DNA from: Diplonema papillatum
Lineage: Eukaryota > Euglenozoa > Diplonemea > Diplonemida > Diplonemidae
Reading direction: 5' to 3'
NCBI GenBank assembly: GCA_030068145.1
Contig: JAPJBO010000535.1
Span: 91,904-155,903 of the forward strand
Length of the DNA: 64,000 bases
Below are positions 1 to 11,100 of this stretch, in pieces. The stretch's first letter is position 1; every line of letters begins with the position of its first letter. Position numbers and translations under genes: made by a program. The notes under the pieces were generated by a model. It was not told the DNA's origin, searched no databases, and saw only the letters and a program-made list of their open reading frames with translations.

Positions 1-3000
1 GCAGTAGCTTTGGGAGTCACGGAGCTGGCTCCTGGTCTATGGGTTGATCTCATGGAGAGATACATCACCACGAACGCCGTCGACTTGTCGTTGTCTTGGC
101 TGGCGAAGTACTTCTTGACTTACGACTCCTTGCTTCAACGGTCATGCCTAACTGAGCAACAACAAACGTCCCTGTATGCTCGGTTGTCGAAGCTGCCAAT
201 CTTGCCGGTCATAGGAGGAAAGCGGCTTCGCGCAGAAGGGAGTAGCATCCTTTACATGCCGAAAACGAGCCAGTCTTCCTCTGACGGCGTGACCTACCAG
301 TTCTTCGACCGCCTGAAGATCGTCGACCAGCTCTTTTTCGAACAGGTAGCCGAAAACACGAAGTTGTACATCATTTTGGGAAAGTTGGGCGTGCACCCCG
401 CGCATGCAACAGACGTCTTGCAAAGCATGTTCCAGCATGTACTTAAAGAATGGGGTGGTTCCGACAGCAAGAACCGCGCGACGACAGCGACCAGAAAAGA
501 TGCGGATGTTCTCGCATCGTGCCTGCTGTGGCTGACTGACCAAAACCGCAGGTTCCTGGCGGACGAGGCAACCGCCGTGCTGCTCGAAGAGGTGCACAGA
601 ATGCTACCTTTGGTCTGCCAGGTGTCGCAAGGGTTCGCCACGGCCGATCTTACGGCGGACAGGAACGTAGTTCCAATTGAGGGCAGCAGCAACAAGTTCC
701 TGGCTCAGCCTCGAAAGGTGCATGTCATGCTGAACGACCTGGACTCGTACCGCGTGAATAGAAAAAGCCTCGGGTGGCTGATCGTCGATGACTCGTATCG
801 CCGCAGCACCAAGAATGCCAAGCTTCTGCAATCGACACTCGAGAACTCTCTGCACGTCCGCCAAAAGCTGTTCGGCGATTACTTGCAAACGAACCACATC
901 GAGCCTGGCGACTCATGGCTTACTCTTCAAGCAGCAGAGCAAGAACAGCAAAGCCAGTTCTGCCGCGACTTCGATGCGCAGACCGCCGCACCCAAGTCCT
1001 TGTACAAGGTGTTGCCTGTGGCACAAGATGGGAAATACACCCTCCTGTCAGACGTGCGGCTTCTCGGCGTTGAGCGCATGGTAAATTACCTGTCAGGGGT
1101 CAGTGTGACGACAGAGAACAGGGAGGACTTGGTCCGCATCTCGGAGTTGGTCGTGCAAGAGCTGGCGGAGCAGGACACTTTGGAAAAACTGCACACGCGG
1201 ATTAGCTACCTGCCTCAATTTGAGGGGGAGCTCTTCGCGGGGCGTGTGGCGACGCAACATGACACCCGGCATTCGGACGGCCACCCGGGAACTACGTTGG
1301 TCATGCTGCGGGAGAAAGCGTGGCTCATCGGAACAGACGGCTTACTCCACCGTCCCAGGGACATCTTTGCCGACAGCGAAAGTGTGCACCAAATCTTCGA
1401 CCACACGGTTGTAAAAGCTTACGTGCAGCGTGACTATAGTCGCAAACTTGCGCTTTTTGGCTTGGTGCAAGAGCCTGAAGACCACGACATCATTCGGGCT
1501 GTCCGCACGTGGCAAGCGGCTGGGCCACTGACAACAACTCCAATCCTGATGGTGGGTATCCTGAAGCGCCTACGGTCGAACATGAAGCGGCTTTGGGTAC
1601 CAGACCGCCGTGGAATGGTTCCCAGCGACCAGAGGCAGCTTGGAAACTGGCATTTGCCGGAGGACTGCTTCGTTAAAGGTGGGAAAGAGGCATTTCTGGA
1701 CGAGGCCCTTCTGCCAAACAGGTTAGGCCTTGGCTACACGTACTGGAGCTGTGGGCACGAACTGGGAGCATGCGGTGTAATGGAACACGCGCCGTGGGAA
1801 TTGCAGGTCAAGTGCATGGACGCGCTCCCGAACAAAAACAGTGCCCCCGAAAAGATTCACGATCTGTTGAAGCAGTTCGACCTCTACCAGGCAAAAGTCC
1901 CGCCGGAGGCCTTCGAAGCGCTGAAGAAAGCCAAGATTTGGCTCACGCGGAATTCGCAGTACGTCTGCCCCGCGGACTCTGATGTGCTGTGGGCAGACTG
2001 TCCGGTTACGGCGGCGATTCGGAAGCTTCCTGGCAAGTACGAGCTGCTGCAGCACTCTTACAGCGAAGATTTCATGCTGGCCTGCGGCATCCAGAAGTTC
2101 AGTGAAGTAGCCCAGCAGAGCCGAATGGTCAACCCATGGGACCGTCCGTCCGTCGTGCACCTTTCCCTGAAGTGTTTGTGGCAGATCGTGTTCGACTTCC
2201 TGCAGAAAGCAGCGTGCGACGTCCTCGGCGAGGAGGAACTGGCCGCAGCAGTGGCGCGGGCAACAGAACTCGAGCCGCTTTCGGCAGTAAAGGACTGCGA
2301 GTTTGTTGAAGACCTGAAGATCTCCCTTTCAATCAACGGCAAAGAGCTGCAGAAAACGGGTTCATCAGGGGACGCGGGCGTATCGATCGATCCCTCAACG
2401 AATCGAATGTACATCGCCATGGGGACAAGAGACGTTTCGTCGGTGGTGGACACCGTCGAGACGTGGATCACCGAGCACTTGCTGCGCTTAAACAACACCG
2501 CGTTCAACTGCACTGCGAAGGAGGCAACGCAGCCGCTTCGCGACTTATGCGAAACAACCTTCGGTTGGAGGAGTTGGCTCGCTGGCATCCGAATGGAGCT
2601 GACACGGCATGGTGCGAAGATGCGCGGGTTTTCGGAAGAGCCCTGGCTGACGTCAGTCGAGAAGCTCACGACCGAGGATGTCACCGTAGACTACGAAGTC
2701 CCCCCTCGTGTATCAGTCACAGGCAAAGGCGAAGTTTACGGTTGGGCGGCCTGGATCGTTGCCAAACAGAGCCTACGTGCTATAGTTTCGTCGTGTCTTG
2801 ACGGCGGCGCTTTTTGGTCCGAAGCATTGGAAGCTTTCGTGGACAAGATCGAAGGAGAGGACGCGCTGGTCGCAGTGGCCGGGAAATTCGAGCTTCATTT
2901 CAGTCTGCGTGGAGCCGAAATCGGCTCGGGCGATGTGACCTCGGTGTGCATCAGAGAAAAGGAGCAGCCGGACACCGTCGAAGCTTCTCCCGGCGTGGAG

Positions 3001-4952
3001 CTTCTGTTTGAAGTGCCGTCGGTGCCGGCCGATACGTGCTCTCTCGCGGCGGGCATGGTCCACGAAGTAATCGACTACCTTGTGTCCTTGGCACGGGAGC
3101 AAGAGGTAGAGGTCGCACCGGAATGCCTCGGCTGCCTCCTGGAAGGGGCCACCGACGCAGCGACCCGGATCCAGTCGTTGGAAGAAGAGTTCGCGCCGTC
3201 GTTCTCCACCTTGTCGGACGCGTTCGTCTCGATCAGCACGTTCGCAGCGAGGGCCATCTCGGATGACTGCTTGCAGACCATCGACGTCATTCCCCAGCGG
3301 TACAAGGATCCCTACGAGCAGCAGCAGCGGGATCTCCAAAGAAAGAAGGAGGCCGCCAAAGCGGCGCGGCAGGCGCGCAACGCGGACGGCGCCGGAGCGC
3401 CCAGCGGGCCAATCGTCGTCTGGGGCGGCAAGCAGGTCGCCGCCGCCGCCGCCGCCGGCGGCGCCGGGAACAGCGACGTTCTCGCAGCAGCGACGGCGGC
3501 GAAAATGGTGTGGGCCTCCAACGAGGCGCCGCCGCCGCAGCAGCAGCAACCGTCTGCGGCATCTCCGCACGGAGGCGTTCACGGAAGCAATGGGCACGGC
3601 ACCAATTCCTCCGGGCCCCCCGCCAACGGCGGCTCGAGTGTGAAGGACGAGTCCTTCATCGAAGCTCCCTTCACCGGGAACCGAGTCGGATACGAGTACG
3701 GGGAGGGGGGCAGCGGCAAAGGTTACTACAGCAAAACGGCGTCGTCCGGAAAAGATATGCAGCTGGTCAACAACCCGGAAGCGCTCGCCGAACTTTTGGC
3801 TGGCAATCAAGCCTTCGTTCAGGGTCGCGTGGCCCGTGGGGATGACTTCATTGAAACAGGCTTCGATGGCCCTTGCGACGGGTACACGTTCAAAACCGGG
3901 GAAACGGGTACTGGGTATTACAAAGATCATGCCCAGGTTGAAGAGAATGACACAGCGTGTAGAAGCGCCTCGAGCAGAACCCAGCATGAGGAGGATGCCG
4001 ATGCAAGTGACGAGGAAGAAGAGAAGGTTGAGTCCATGCCGCTTGCCGCGCCTGAGCCAACATCAGATTCAATGGCGAAAGCCAACACAGTTGTCAACGG
4101 CTCGCGTTATTCCCCAATCGTTCACAACGTTCCGCAGCGCATACTTGCCAGCCTCAAGACGAAGTTCCCTGCGCCAACGCAACAGAAAAACTTTGTACCG
4201 AGGCAGACCAACAGTCTTCTGTTCAGCGAGACGGGGAAGCAAGGCGAGTATGCTGCTGCGGAGTTCCTGAGACAGCAGAAAGACAGGTTTCCTACGGGTG
4301 TCATTTGGACGAACGAGCAGACGGAGAGTTTCCTGCCATTCGATCTTGTCGCTGGTGTTTCCGACGATGTCTTTGAAGAGTTGCGAAATAATCGAGTTTC
4401 GTACAAAGACGTCATGGAGCGGCATCCCGACTTTGTGGCAATCGAGGTCAAATCTACTGTGCACAACACGGATAGCACATCCATGTACTTGTCGCTCAGT
4501 GAGTTGAAGGCCGCCGAAGTACTGCGTGAAAAGTACATTCTAATCCTCGTATCGATCGTAACCGGCAAAATACAAGAGGTATGCTCTTTTCACATTTATT
4601 CAACCCATTCCGTCGTCTTGTTGCGTTAGTGGGGAGTCATTTGCATGCAAATGAGTACCACACTATGCCAGCTTTTCGTTACGTGACTCCAGAAGGGTCA
4701 CTTTTGCCGCGCTTTCGTCGTGGTGCAACCCTTGTCGGTTGCAACCATTGCTGCGAGCTACTGACACATTCATAGTCCGAAAAGGAATCGGAATCTTTTT
4801 CGCTTTCCCGTTTGCGCCGACAGGCACGCCAAGATGCGGAGGATGCGAGTAGCCGGGACACCCACCTAATTGTGCGAGAACCGAGGGAGGAATCTTTTTT
4901 GCGACAACCAATTTCAGCTTCCCTGGAAACGGTATTTGTTACAGCTAAATAG
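1..4952 (+). CDS. NO VEIN/sacsin-like protein with C-terminal DUF3883 domain, 5'-truncated
   Basis: The frame is open from base 1, so the 5' part lies outside the window; exon 1..4578 gives about 1526 residues. The C-terminal part (from about nt 4200) has GKQGEYAAAEFL, then FDLVAG, then IEVKST and a final LSLSELKAAEVLREKY stretch, the pattern of the DUF3883/NOV_C domain, whose D...ExK residues resemble a PD-(D/E)XK nuclease fold. Before it lie low-complexity Ala/Gln/Gly-rich segments and two copies of a GYxFxxGxxGxGYYxD-like motif (about nt 3685-3730 and 3870-3925). In plant NO VEIN and in sacsin, family members carry an N-terminal HSP90-type ATPase; none is visible here because the start is missing. 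A donor (GTATGC) follows codon IQE at 4579. The best acceptor is TAG ending at 4775, giving a last exon 4776..4952 of 58 codons with a protein-like composition and a stop. Without splicing the frame would end at 4629. The family call is good; the last exon is inference. Confidence 0.72.
4637..4654. repeat. 18-bp perfect palindrome in the last intron of the NO VEIN-like gene
   Basis: TCATTTGCATGCAAATGA is its own reverse complement and contains an octamer-like ATTTGCAT core on both strands. It lies in the inferred 197-bp intron 4579-4775. Its function is unknown; it could be a protein-binding site or chance. Confidence 0.6.
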
Positions 4953-7900
4953 AACGTTGGCAGCGGTTTAACCAGAACCCATGTAGGTTAAATCGCACAA
5001 ATGTATGCACATCGGGGGCCCGAGAACGCTTTCCTCGCGAACGCGAACTCGGTGTCAGTCGCAAGCCATGGAAATGGCAAGACATAGGAAATAGGAGCGC
5101 GCGCTAAAATATGTCGAATCGCCGGCAATAGGCAATGGTGATTCGGGGGTGAAAGACTTTGCAAGAAGAACAAAAAACGGGGTGTGATCCGGCTGCTGCC
5201 CGTACGAAGTACTGGCGGTTTATCTCGACGGAAGCTAGAGGGGAGGTGAGAAGCAATCCAGCTTTTGAACGAGTCTTGTTTTGGTTGCTGTGTGTGTACG
5301 GACACCACAGGAGTTTACTGCAGAACAAACAACCATCAAACACAGTATGCTGATCCGTACGAACTCATACAAAAGAACTACCTGTCGCTCCTGCTGCTGC
5401 CTCCCACAGCCGGGGAGTAGTTGACCCTGCCAACGCACAACGAGCTTCGTGGACGCTCCTCTTGATCGAAATCCGGAGGTTCTGCTTTGCTTTTCAAATT
5501 GTTCTTCGTTCCGGTCCGAGGTCTCCTGGACTTTTGTAGCATGGCCCTGGCCGTGAAGACGAGAACCGCCCTGACGGACGTGCACGAGAGGTGTACAGGA
5601 ACTCCATTTTGCTTTTAGCCACATACAATGTGTAAGGAAACTGAACCGCCCAAGTAGGACCTTCTGATCATGATCATTTGCCAAATTTTCCACCTGAAGC
5701 CACGTCCAGGATTTGGGCTCAGGGTAGTGCGGTCAACGAAAACTCTAGTCTCCCTTTCTACTTCTACTCTCGCGGTGTACGGTTTTGTTTTTTTGTTCTG
5801 ATCCGACTGAGTCGTAACCGCGATAGAACTGGGGTGGAGACGACGCACTTTCACTTTTCGGCAAGTGCATGCATTTCCTAGTTGAAAATGCATAGCCAGC
5901 CATCGCTTGTTATTGACGAGCAATCACTTATCCGCCGGTACAGAATGTTGCTCAAAACCTGTCATCAGACACGCGGTTCTGGCTGTGGCAGACACGCATT
6001 GCTGCCCGTCTGCAGATCCCGCGCTGATGTGATTCGCCTGATGAATCTGTGGATTGAAAACCCCGGATCACGGATCAGATGGGAACGGCGTGAAGCACAG
6101 TTGCCTCAGAGATTTCCCCCATCCTCTCTAGCTCCGAAAGAAACCCCGAACCGGGAAACTCCGCCGGTAATAGCGTCAGATAAAAAGTGGTCGCACAGCC
6201 CCCTCCCCCTAAAAACACAGGGGGCTAGTCCCTCACTTTGAGAACTCCTTCTTTTTTTCCTCTTTCTATTTTGCATCCCTGTCCTAGACAACATCTTCCT
6301 CGAAGAAGAATTGATGCTAGCATCAACCATTCATGAGAGGCAGTGCTCTGCCTAGACATTAAACTAAGATTTTCCCCCTGTTCCACCAGTGGGGAATTTT
6401 CTCCGGAAAAGAAAAAGTCTCCTCCCTTACCGTTTTCCGAGAAGTGGAACTCGGTTTCTCAGCGAGCTTCTTGTTGTACTGGATGCCTGTTGCCTCCTTA
6501 CTCGTGCTTTTGTGTTTGCTCGTGTCGTCGTTGTTGCTCGCCTTTAGTTTTAGCCTTCCTCCCCTGGTGCGTGCTAGACTTTTGTTCTGGTCCCTCTCTC
6601 TGTCTCTTCGTTAGGCTGCTAGTACGCTTGACTACAAGCCCTGCAACTTATTGTATCCGTTTGCACCATTGGGAACTGTGTGTGTTCACAATGGCTAGCG
6701 AACACTGGCAATCACACTCCTTTCTTTTTCTTCTTTGAAGATATGCTAGTCCTGCAGGGAACAGTTGGCTAGGCAGATCTTTCTTGCTGCTCACGACTCA
6801 CGATCCCGTCGAAACCTGTTGTCGATCGTGTAAGAAGATGATGCACCGTGTGGGCGGTTCTGGCTACGAACTACGCAGACGCTCTATAAGGGCACGCCTG
6901 ATGAGTTTGATGATTAAATACCCAAGGCACCCTCTCACTTTTCTCAACCCCCTCCATACCCAAGCCTCTATGGTCCGGAGGCTTTAAAGTACCGACCTTC
7001 GAATCCACAAATAGCGCTAAATAAGCCCTCGAAACACGGAGCAGACGGGATCCGGCGTGGAGCACCAACCAATCGAATCACTCGTTTTTATACCCTCTCA
7101 TGACTACCTACCACTTTTTTTTACCACACCCTTTGACTTATGTTGTTGTTTTCTCTTTCTCTCTCCGACAAGAATACCAGAAAGTACTAAGGTCGTTCAG
7201 ACCGTTCTCAGCGAGCTTCTTGTTCAGGCCTATCGCCTCCTCACTCGCGTGTTTGTGTTTGGCTCGCCTTTAGCCCGGCGACCCAATGTGGGTGCCGGGA
7301 AAAGACTCCCTCGCTTTTATTTTTTCCTGCCCTTGTCCTCAGGAAGAGCTTTTCATTACTGCCACATCGAATTGAGGATATTTGAAGTCGCCGCTTGCCT
7401 CTCGTTTCCACAGTATTGTTGGCGTGCCTCTGGCAGTCGCGCCGGGGTGCCGAGGACCACACACTCATGCGATCGTTTGAACGTACAAAAGCTCGTCGTT
7501 TATACGTGTGCTAGTCGCCAGGAAAGCGGAGAAAAGACGGATTCACTGGGAGCGACGGGCGACGCCCGAGATGGGGGTGATGGGAGGTGGATGGAATGGA
7601 AAGAGGAATAAAAAGAGAGATGTGTGTCACTCCTGGATGGAATGCAGCTCCAGGCACGTGTGGCGGAATCTGAGTTGCTCCAGGACTACCCGCCGTGAAA
7701 AGAAATTACGCTATATCTCAGCACAGAAGTGTGCTAGCAGATACTAAGCTGATACAAACGAATCAAGCGGTCCAGGTCTCGCGAAGTTCAAACTCCAAGG
7801 CACGGCTCTCGTGGTACGGGCAACGACACCTAACGCCGACAGCGGACGAGAACAACAATGTCATAGTTTGGACATGCAAACGAACATGTCTGTTTTGTCC

Positions 7901-8149
7901 AAACTCGCGCCGGAGCGCGATGATCAAGACGAGCGGAAGAGGCGAAAACCTGATACGTCACGTGCGAAGAGATAACCGCGATGCCGGCGATGCAGATTGT
8001 CGAGAACACTTTCTTTGCATTCTAACCCAAACTAGTTTTGCGCATCAGCAGCTTTGAAGGAATAGGCATCTCGGGGGCTGCGTGGGAGGGCAGGGTGGTG
8101 TGCCGTGTTTGATCCGCACGTTCGGAAGCAGCAGAAAAGAGTCGAAAAG
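4953..8149. other. Intergenic spacer with a diverged tandem duplication
   Basis: No reading frame here looks like a protein. Two diverged copies of one block can be matched by eye. Copy A is about 5945-6560 and copy B about 6800-7285. They share phrases around AAACCTGT, GCGGTTCTGGCT, CGCCTGATGA and, later, TTCTCAGCGAGCTTCTTGTT followed by a pyrimidine-rich stretch and CCTTTAG. The promoter and 5' leader of the downstream eIF4B gene must be near the right end, but I see no recognisable core promoter. Confidence 0.5.
6929..7019 (+). repeat. Dispersed repeat family R3, copy 1
   Basis: This block has a pyrimidine-rich run beginning CACCCTCTCACTTTTCTC, then AAGCCTCTATGGTCCGGAG, then TACCGACCTTCGAATCCACAAATA. 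Near-matching copies occur at 22080-22185 and 47038-47118, both close to the 3' ends of introns. This copy lies in the spacer, or in an unrecognised 5'UTR intron, before eIF4B. Confidence 0.6.
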
Positions 8150-11100
8150 ATGCCTGGCAAGAAAGCGAAGGGAAAGACGGTTTCCCTGCAGGAGTTCCAC
8201 GCGCAGCACGAACAGGGCGATGGAGACGACGGGTTTCAGGGAGGCGACTGGGCGGACGACGTTCCCGACATGGAGGAGAAGGGCAGGGCGGAGAGGAGGA
8301 AGAACGGCTTCGCCAGCGCCTCACCGAACGACTGGCGGTCGGCCCCATCGAGCGACACGGCGGGGGGGTCGCGTTTCTCGACATCCGACAAGCAGGGCGC
8401 GGCCCGGCGGCAGCAAGGCGGCCCCATCCAATGGCCCGACAAGCCGCCTTTCACCGCCTTCGTAGGCAACTTCGCGTTCGAAGTCACCGAGAGCGACTTG
8501 GTCGAGTTCTTCGAGGGCGCAAAGAACGCGCGCGTCATGCGACAAGGCGATCAGTCGAAAGGATACGGTTACGTCGAATTCAACACGGTGCAGGACCTCA
8601 AAGAGGCCGTCGAGAGGAGCGACGAAGTCTACAAGGGCAGGAAGATCCGTGTTGACGTGACAGACCCGAAGGACTCGAAAGGCCCGGGCGCCGGTATGAC
8701 CCCCGCTTGTACTTGCAAAAGACTTGCTGAAAATAGTACTGTCGACGTAGACCGCAAGCAAGCCACCGGCTTGCTATCCTGGTTTCGTGTTTTGCTTTTT
8801 TGCAAAAATCAAAGTCGGGTGAAAGCACACGCAGGGAAAAGTAAGTAGTCTCGCGGCTTGCACCTGCGACATTTGATCTACAGTACCAGGATCCCCTCTT
8901 CCCGTGGCGAGAAAAGCGACCATTCGATCATTTGACACTCTCTTCGGTCCTTGTGGCACTCTCCGCAGTCATTTGACACTCTCTTCGGTCCTTGTGGCAC
9001 TCTCCGCAGTCATTTGACACTCTCTTCGGTCCTTGTGGCACTCTCCGCAGTCATTTGACACTCTCTTCGGTCCTTGTGGCACTCTCCGCAGTCATTTGAC
9101 ACTCTCTTCGGTCCTTGTGGCACTCTCCGCAGTCATTTGACACTCTCTTCGGTCCTTGTGGCACTCTCCGCAGTCATTTGACACTCTCTTCGGTCCTTGT
9201 GGCACTCTCCGCAGTCATTTGACACTCTCTTCAGTCAGTTGGCACTCTCTTCGGTCAATTGGCACTCTTCAGTCATTTGGCACACTCTTCGCACTCTCTT
9301 CGGTCATTTGTGACACTCTCTTCAATTATTGGACACTCGGTCCTTGTGGCACTCTCCGCAGTCATTTGACACTCTCTTCAGTCATTTGTGATACTCTCTT
9401 CAATTATTGGACACTCTCTTCGGTCAGACTCCCTTGCTCGGTCACCTTCCACATACACATCCAAACACAGAGCGGTCCGGGTTCAACGCCCAGGCCACGA
9501 CGGACTGGCGCAGCGGGATGGGCATGGGGTCTGCGGTCGCGCAGCCCCGCGCCGACGGCCCCGGCGGCGACCGGCCGCCGCGGCGCGAGGACCGGCCAGC
9601 GCCGCGCGAGCAGCCGAACTTCTCGCGCGACATCTTCGGCGGCGCCGCGCGTGAAGCGCCGGCCGCCGGCGGCGCCAGCGGCGGCCGGGAGCCGGCCGCC
9701 AGGCCCGAGCGGACGACGCCCGCGTTTTCCCGCGAAGCCCTCGGCTCCGGGTTGCGCGGCAACGACGATGCAGGCGACAAGCGGGAGGACAGGCCGGTGC
9801 GTGAAAGAGTGGAACGGGCGACTCCGGCCTTCTCGAGGAACGAGATGGGCAGTGGGATTGAAGCGCACGAGCAGAGCCGGAAGGAGCGAGAGGACCGCGA
9901 CGAGAAGAAGCGGGTCGTCGATGACCAGCGGAAGAAGGAGAGGGAGTCGAAGGGCCTGACGTACTCGACGGACTCGGCGCCCACCCGCGACATCTTCGGC
10001 GGCGCGAAGCCGGCCGCGGCGCCCGCCGCCGCCGCGCCGAAGACCAGCGGCGCGTGGGAGCGCGGCGCCGGCGGGTATTCCGCGTCGCGGCCGTTCCGAG
10101 ACGACGCCCGCGCGAGCTTCAGGGACAGGGAGGACCCGAAACCGGCGTTTGGCGGCCGCGACGCCGAAAACGGCGGCGCCGCGACCGCCGCCCCGCGCCG
10201 CGACTGGCGCAGCAGCGACGACGCCCCTTCGAGAGGCAACTTCAGAGACAGGACGGATGACGTGGCACCCAAGCAGGCGCCGAAGCCGGCCGCCCCCACG
10301 CGCGACTTCAACTTCCGCGACCGCGACGACGCGAAGCCGGCGCCGGCGAAGCAAGCCGCCGCGGCTCCCAGCAAGCCGGCTCCCAGCAAGCCGGCCCCCG
10401 CGGACGAACCCTCGGCGACCGCGACCCCCAGCAAAGACGAAAAGGAGCCTGCCATCACTGACTGGGACGCTGAGCTTGACGTCCTCCTCCCCCAAGACAA
10501 GGTGTGCACACAGTTTGCACGTTTTTTGTGTTAACAATGCATTGTTGGTACTAAAAATTAGTAGTTGGCAGCGTACTACATGAAACTTACCAAAGCAGGT
10601 GAGTTCCGCTAGTGCGCACCAACAAGAATTGCCTTGTGGGTGATTCTGCCTTGTGGGTGCCTTGTGGATGATTCTGCCTTGTGGGTGATTCTGCCTTGTG
10701 GGTGATTCTGCCTTGTGGGTGATTCTGCCTTGTGGGTGATTCTGCCTTGTGGGTGATTCTGCCTTGTGGGTGATTCTGCCTTGTGGGTGCCTTCTGCCTT
10801 GTGGGTGATTCTGCCTTGTGGGTGATTCTGCCTTGTGGGTGATTCTGCCTTGTGGGTGATTCTGCCTTGTGGGTGATTCTGCCTTGTGGGTGATTCTGCC
10901 TTGTGGGTGATTCTGCCTTGTGGGTGATTCTGCCTTGTGGGTGATTCTGCCTTGTGGGTGATTCTGCCTTGTGGGTGATTCTGCCTTGTGGGTGATTCTG
11001 CCTTGTGGGTGATTCTGCCTTGTGGGTGATTCTGCCTTGTGGGTGATTCTGCCTTGTGGGTGATTCTGCCTTGTGGGTGATTCTGCCTTGTGGGTGATTC

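Noticed and set aside
2773..3987. 404-codon minus-strand frame opposite the NO VEIN-like gene
   Set aside because: GC-rich antisense shadow of a real coding frame, Arg/Gly/Leu-biased and without domain signal.
4579..4629. Stop at 4629 as the certain end of the NO VEIN-like protein
   Set aside because: A GTATGC donor in the favoured context precedes it and a phase-matched exon follows; I treat the read-through version as the less likely alternative.
9404..10537. Minus-strand frames of 355-377 codons opposite eIF4B exon 2
   Set aside because: They mirror the Ala/Arg/Asp-rich coding bias of the sense exon; the sense strand has conserved eIF4B-type repeats and correct splice sites.
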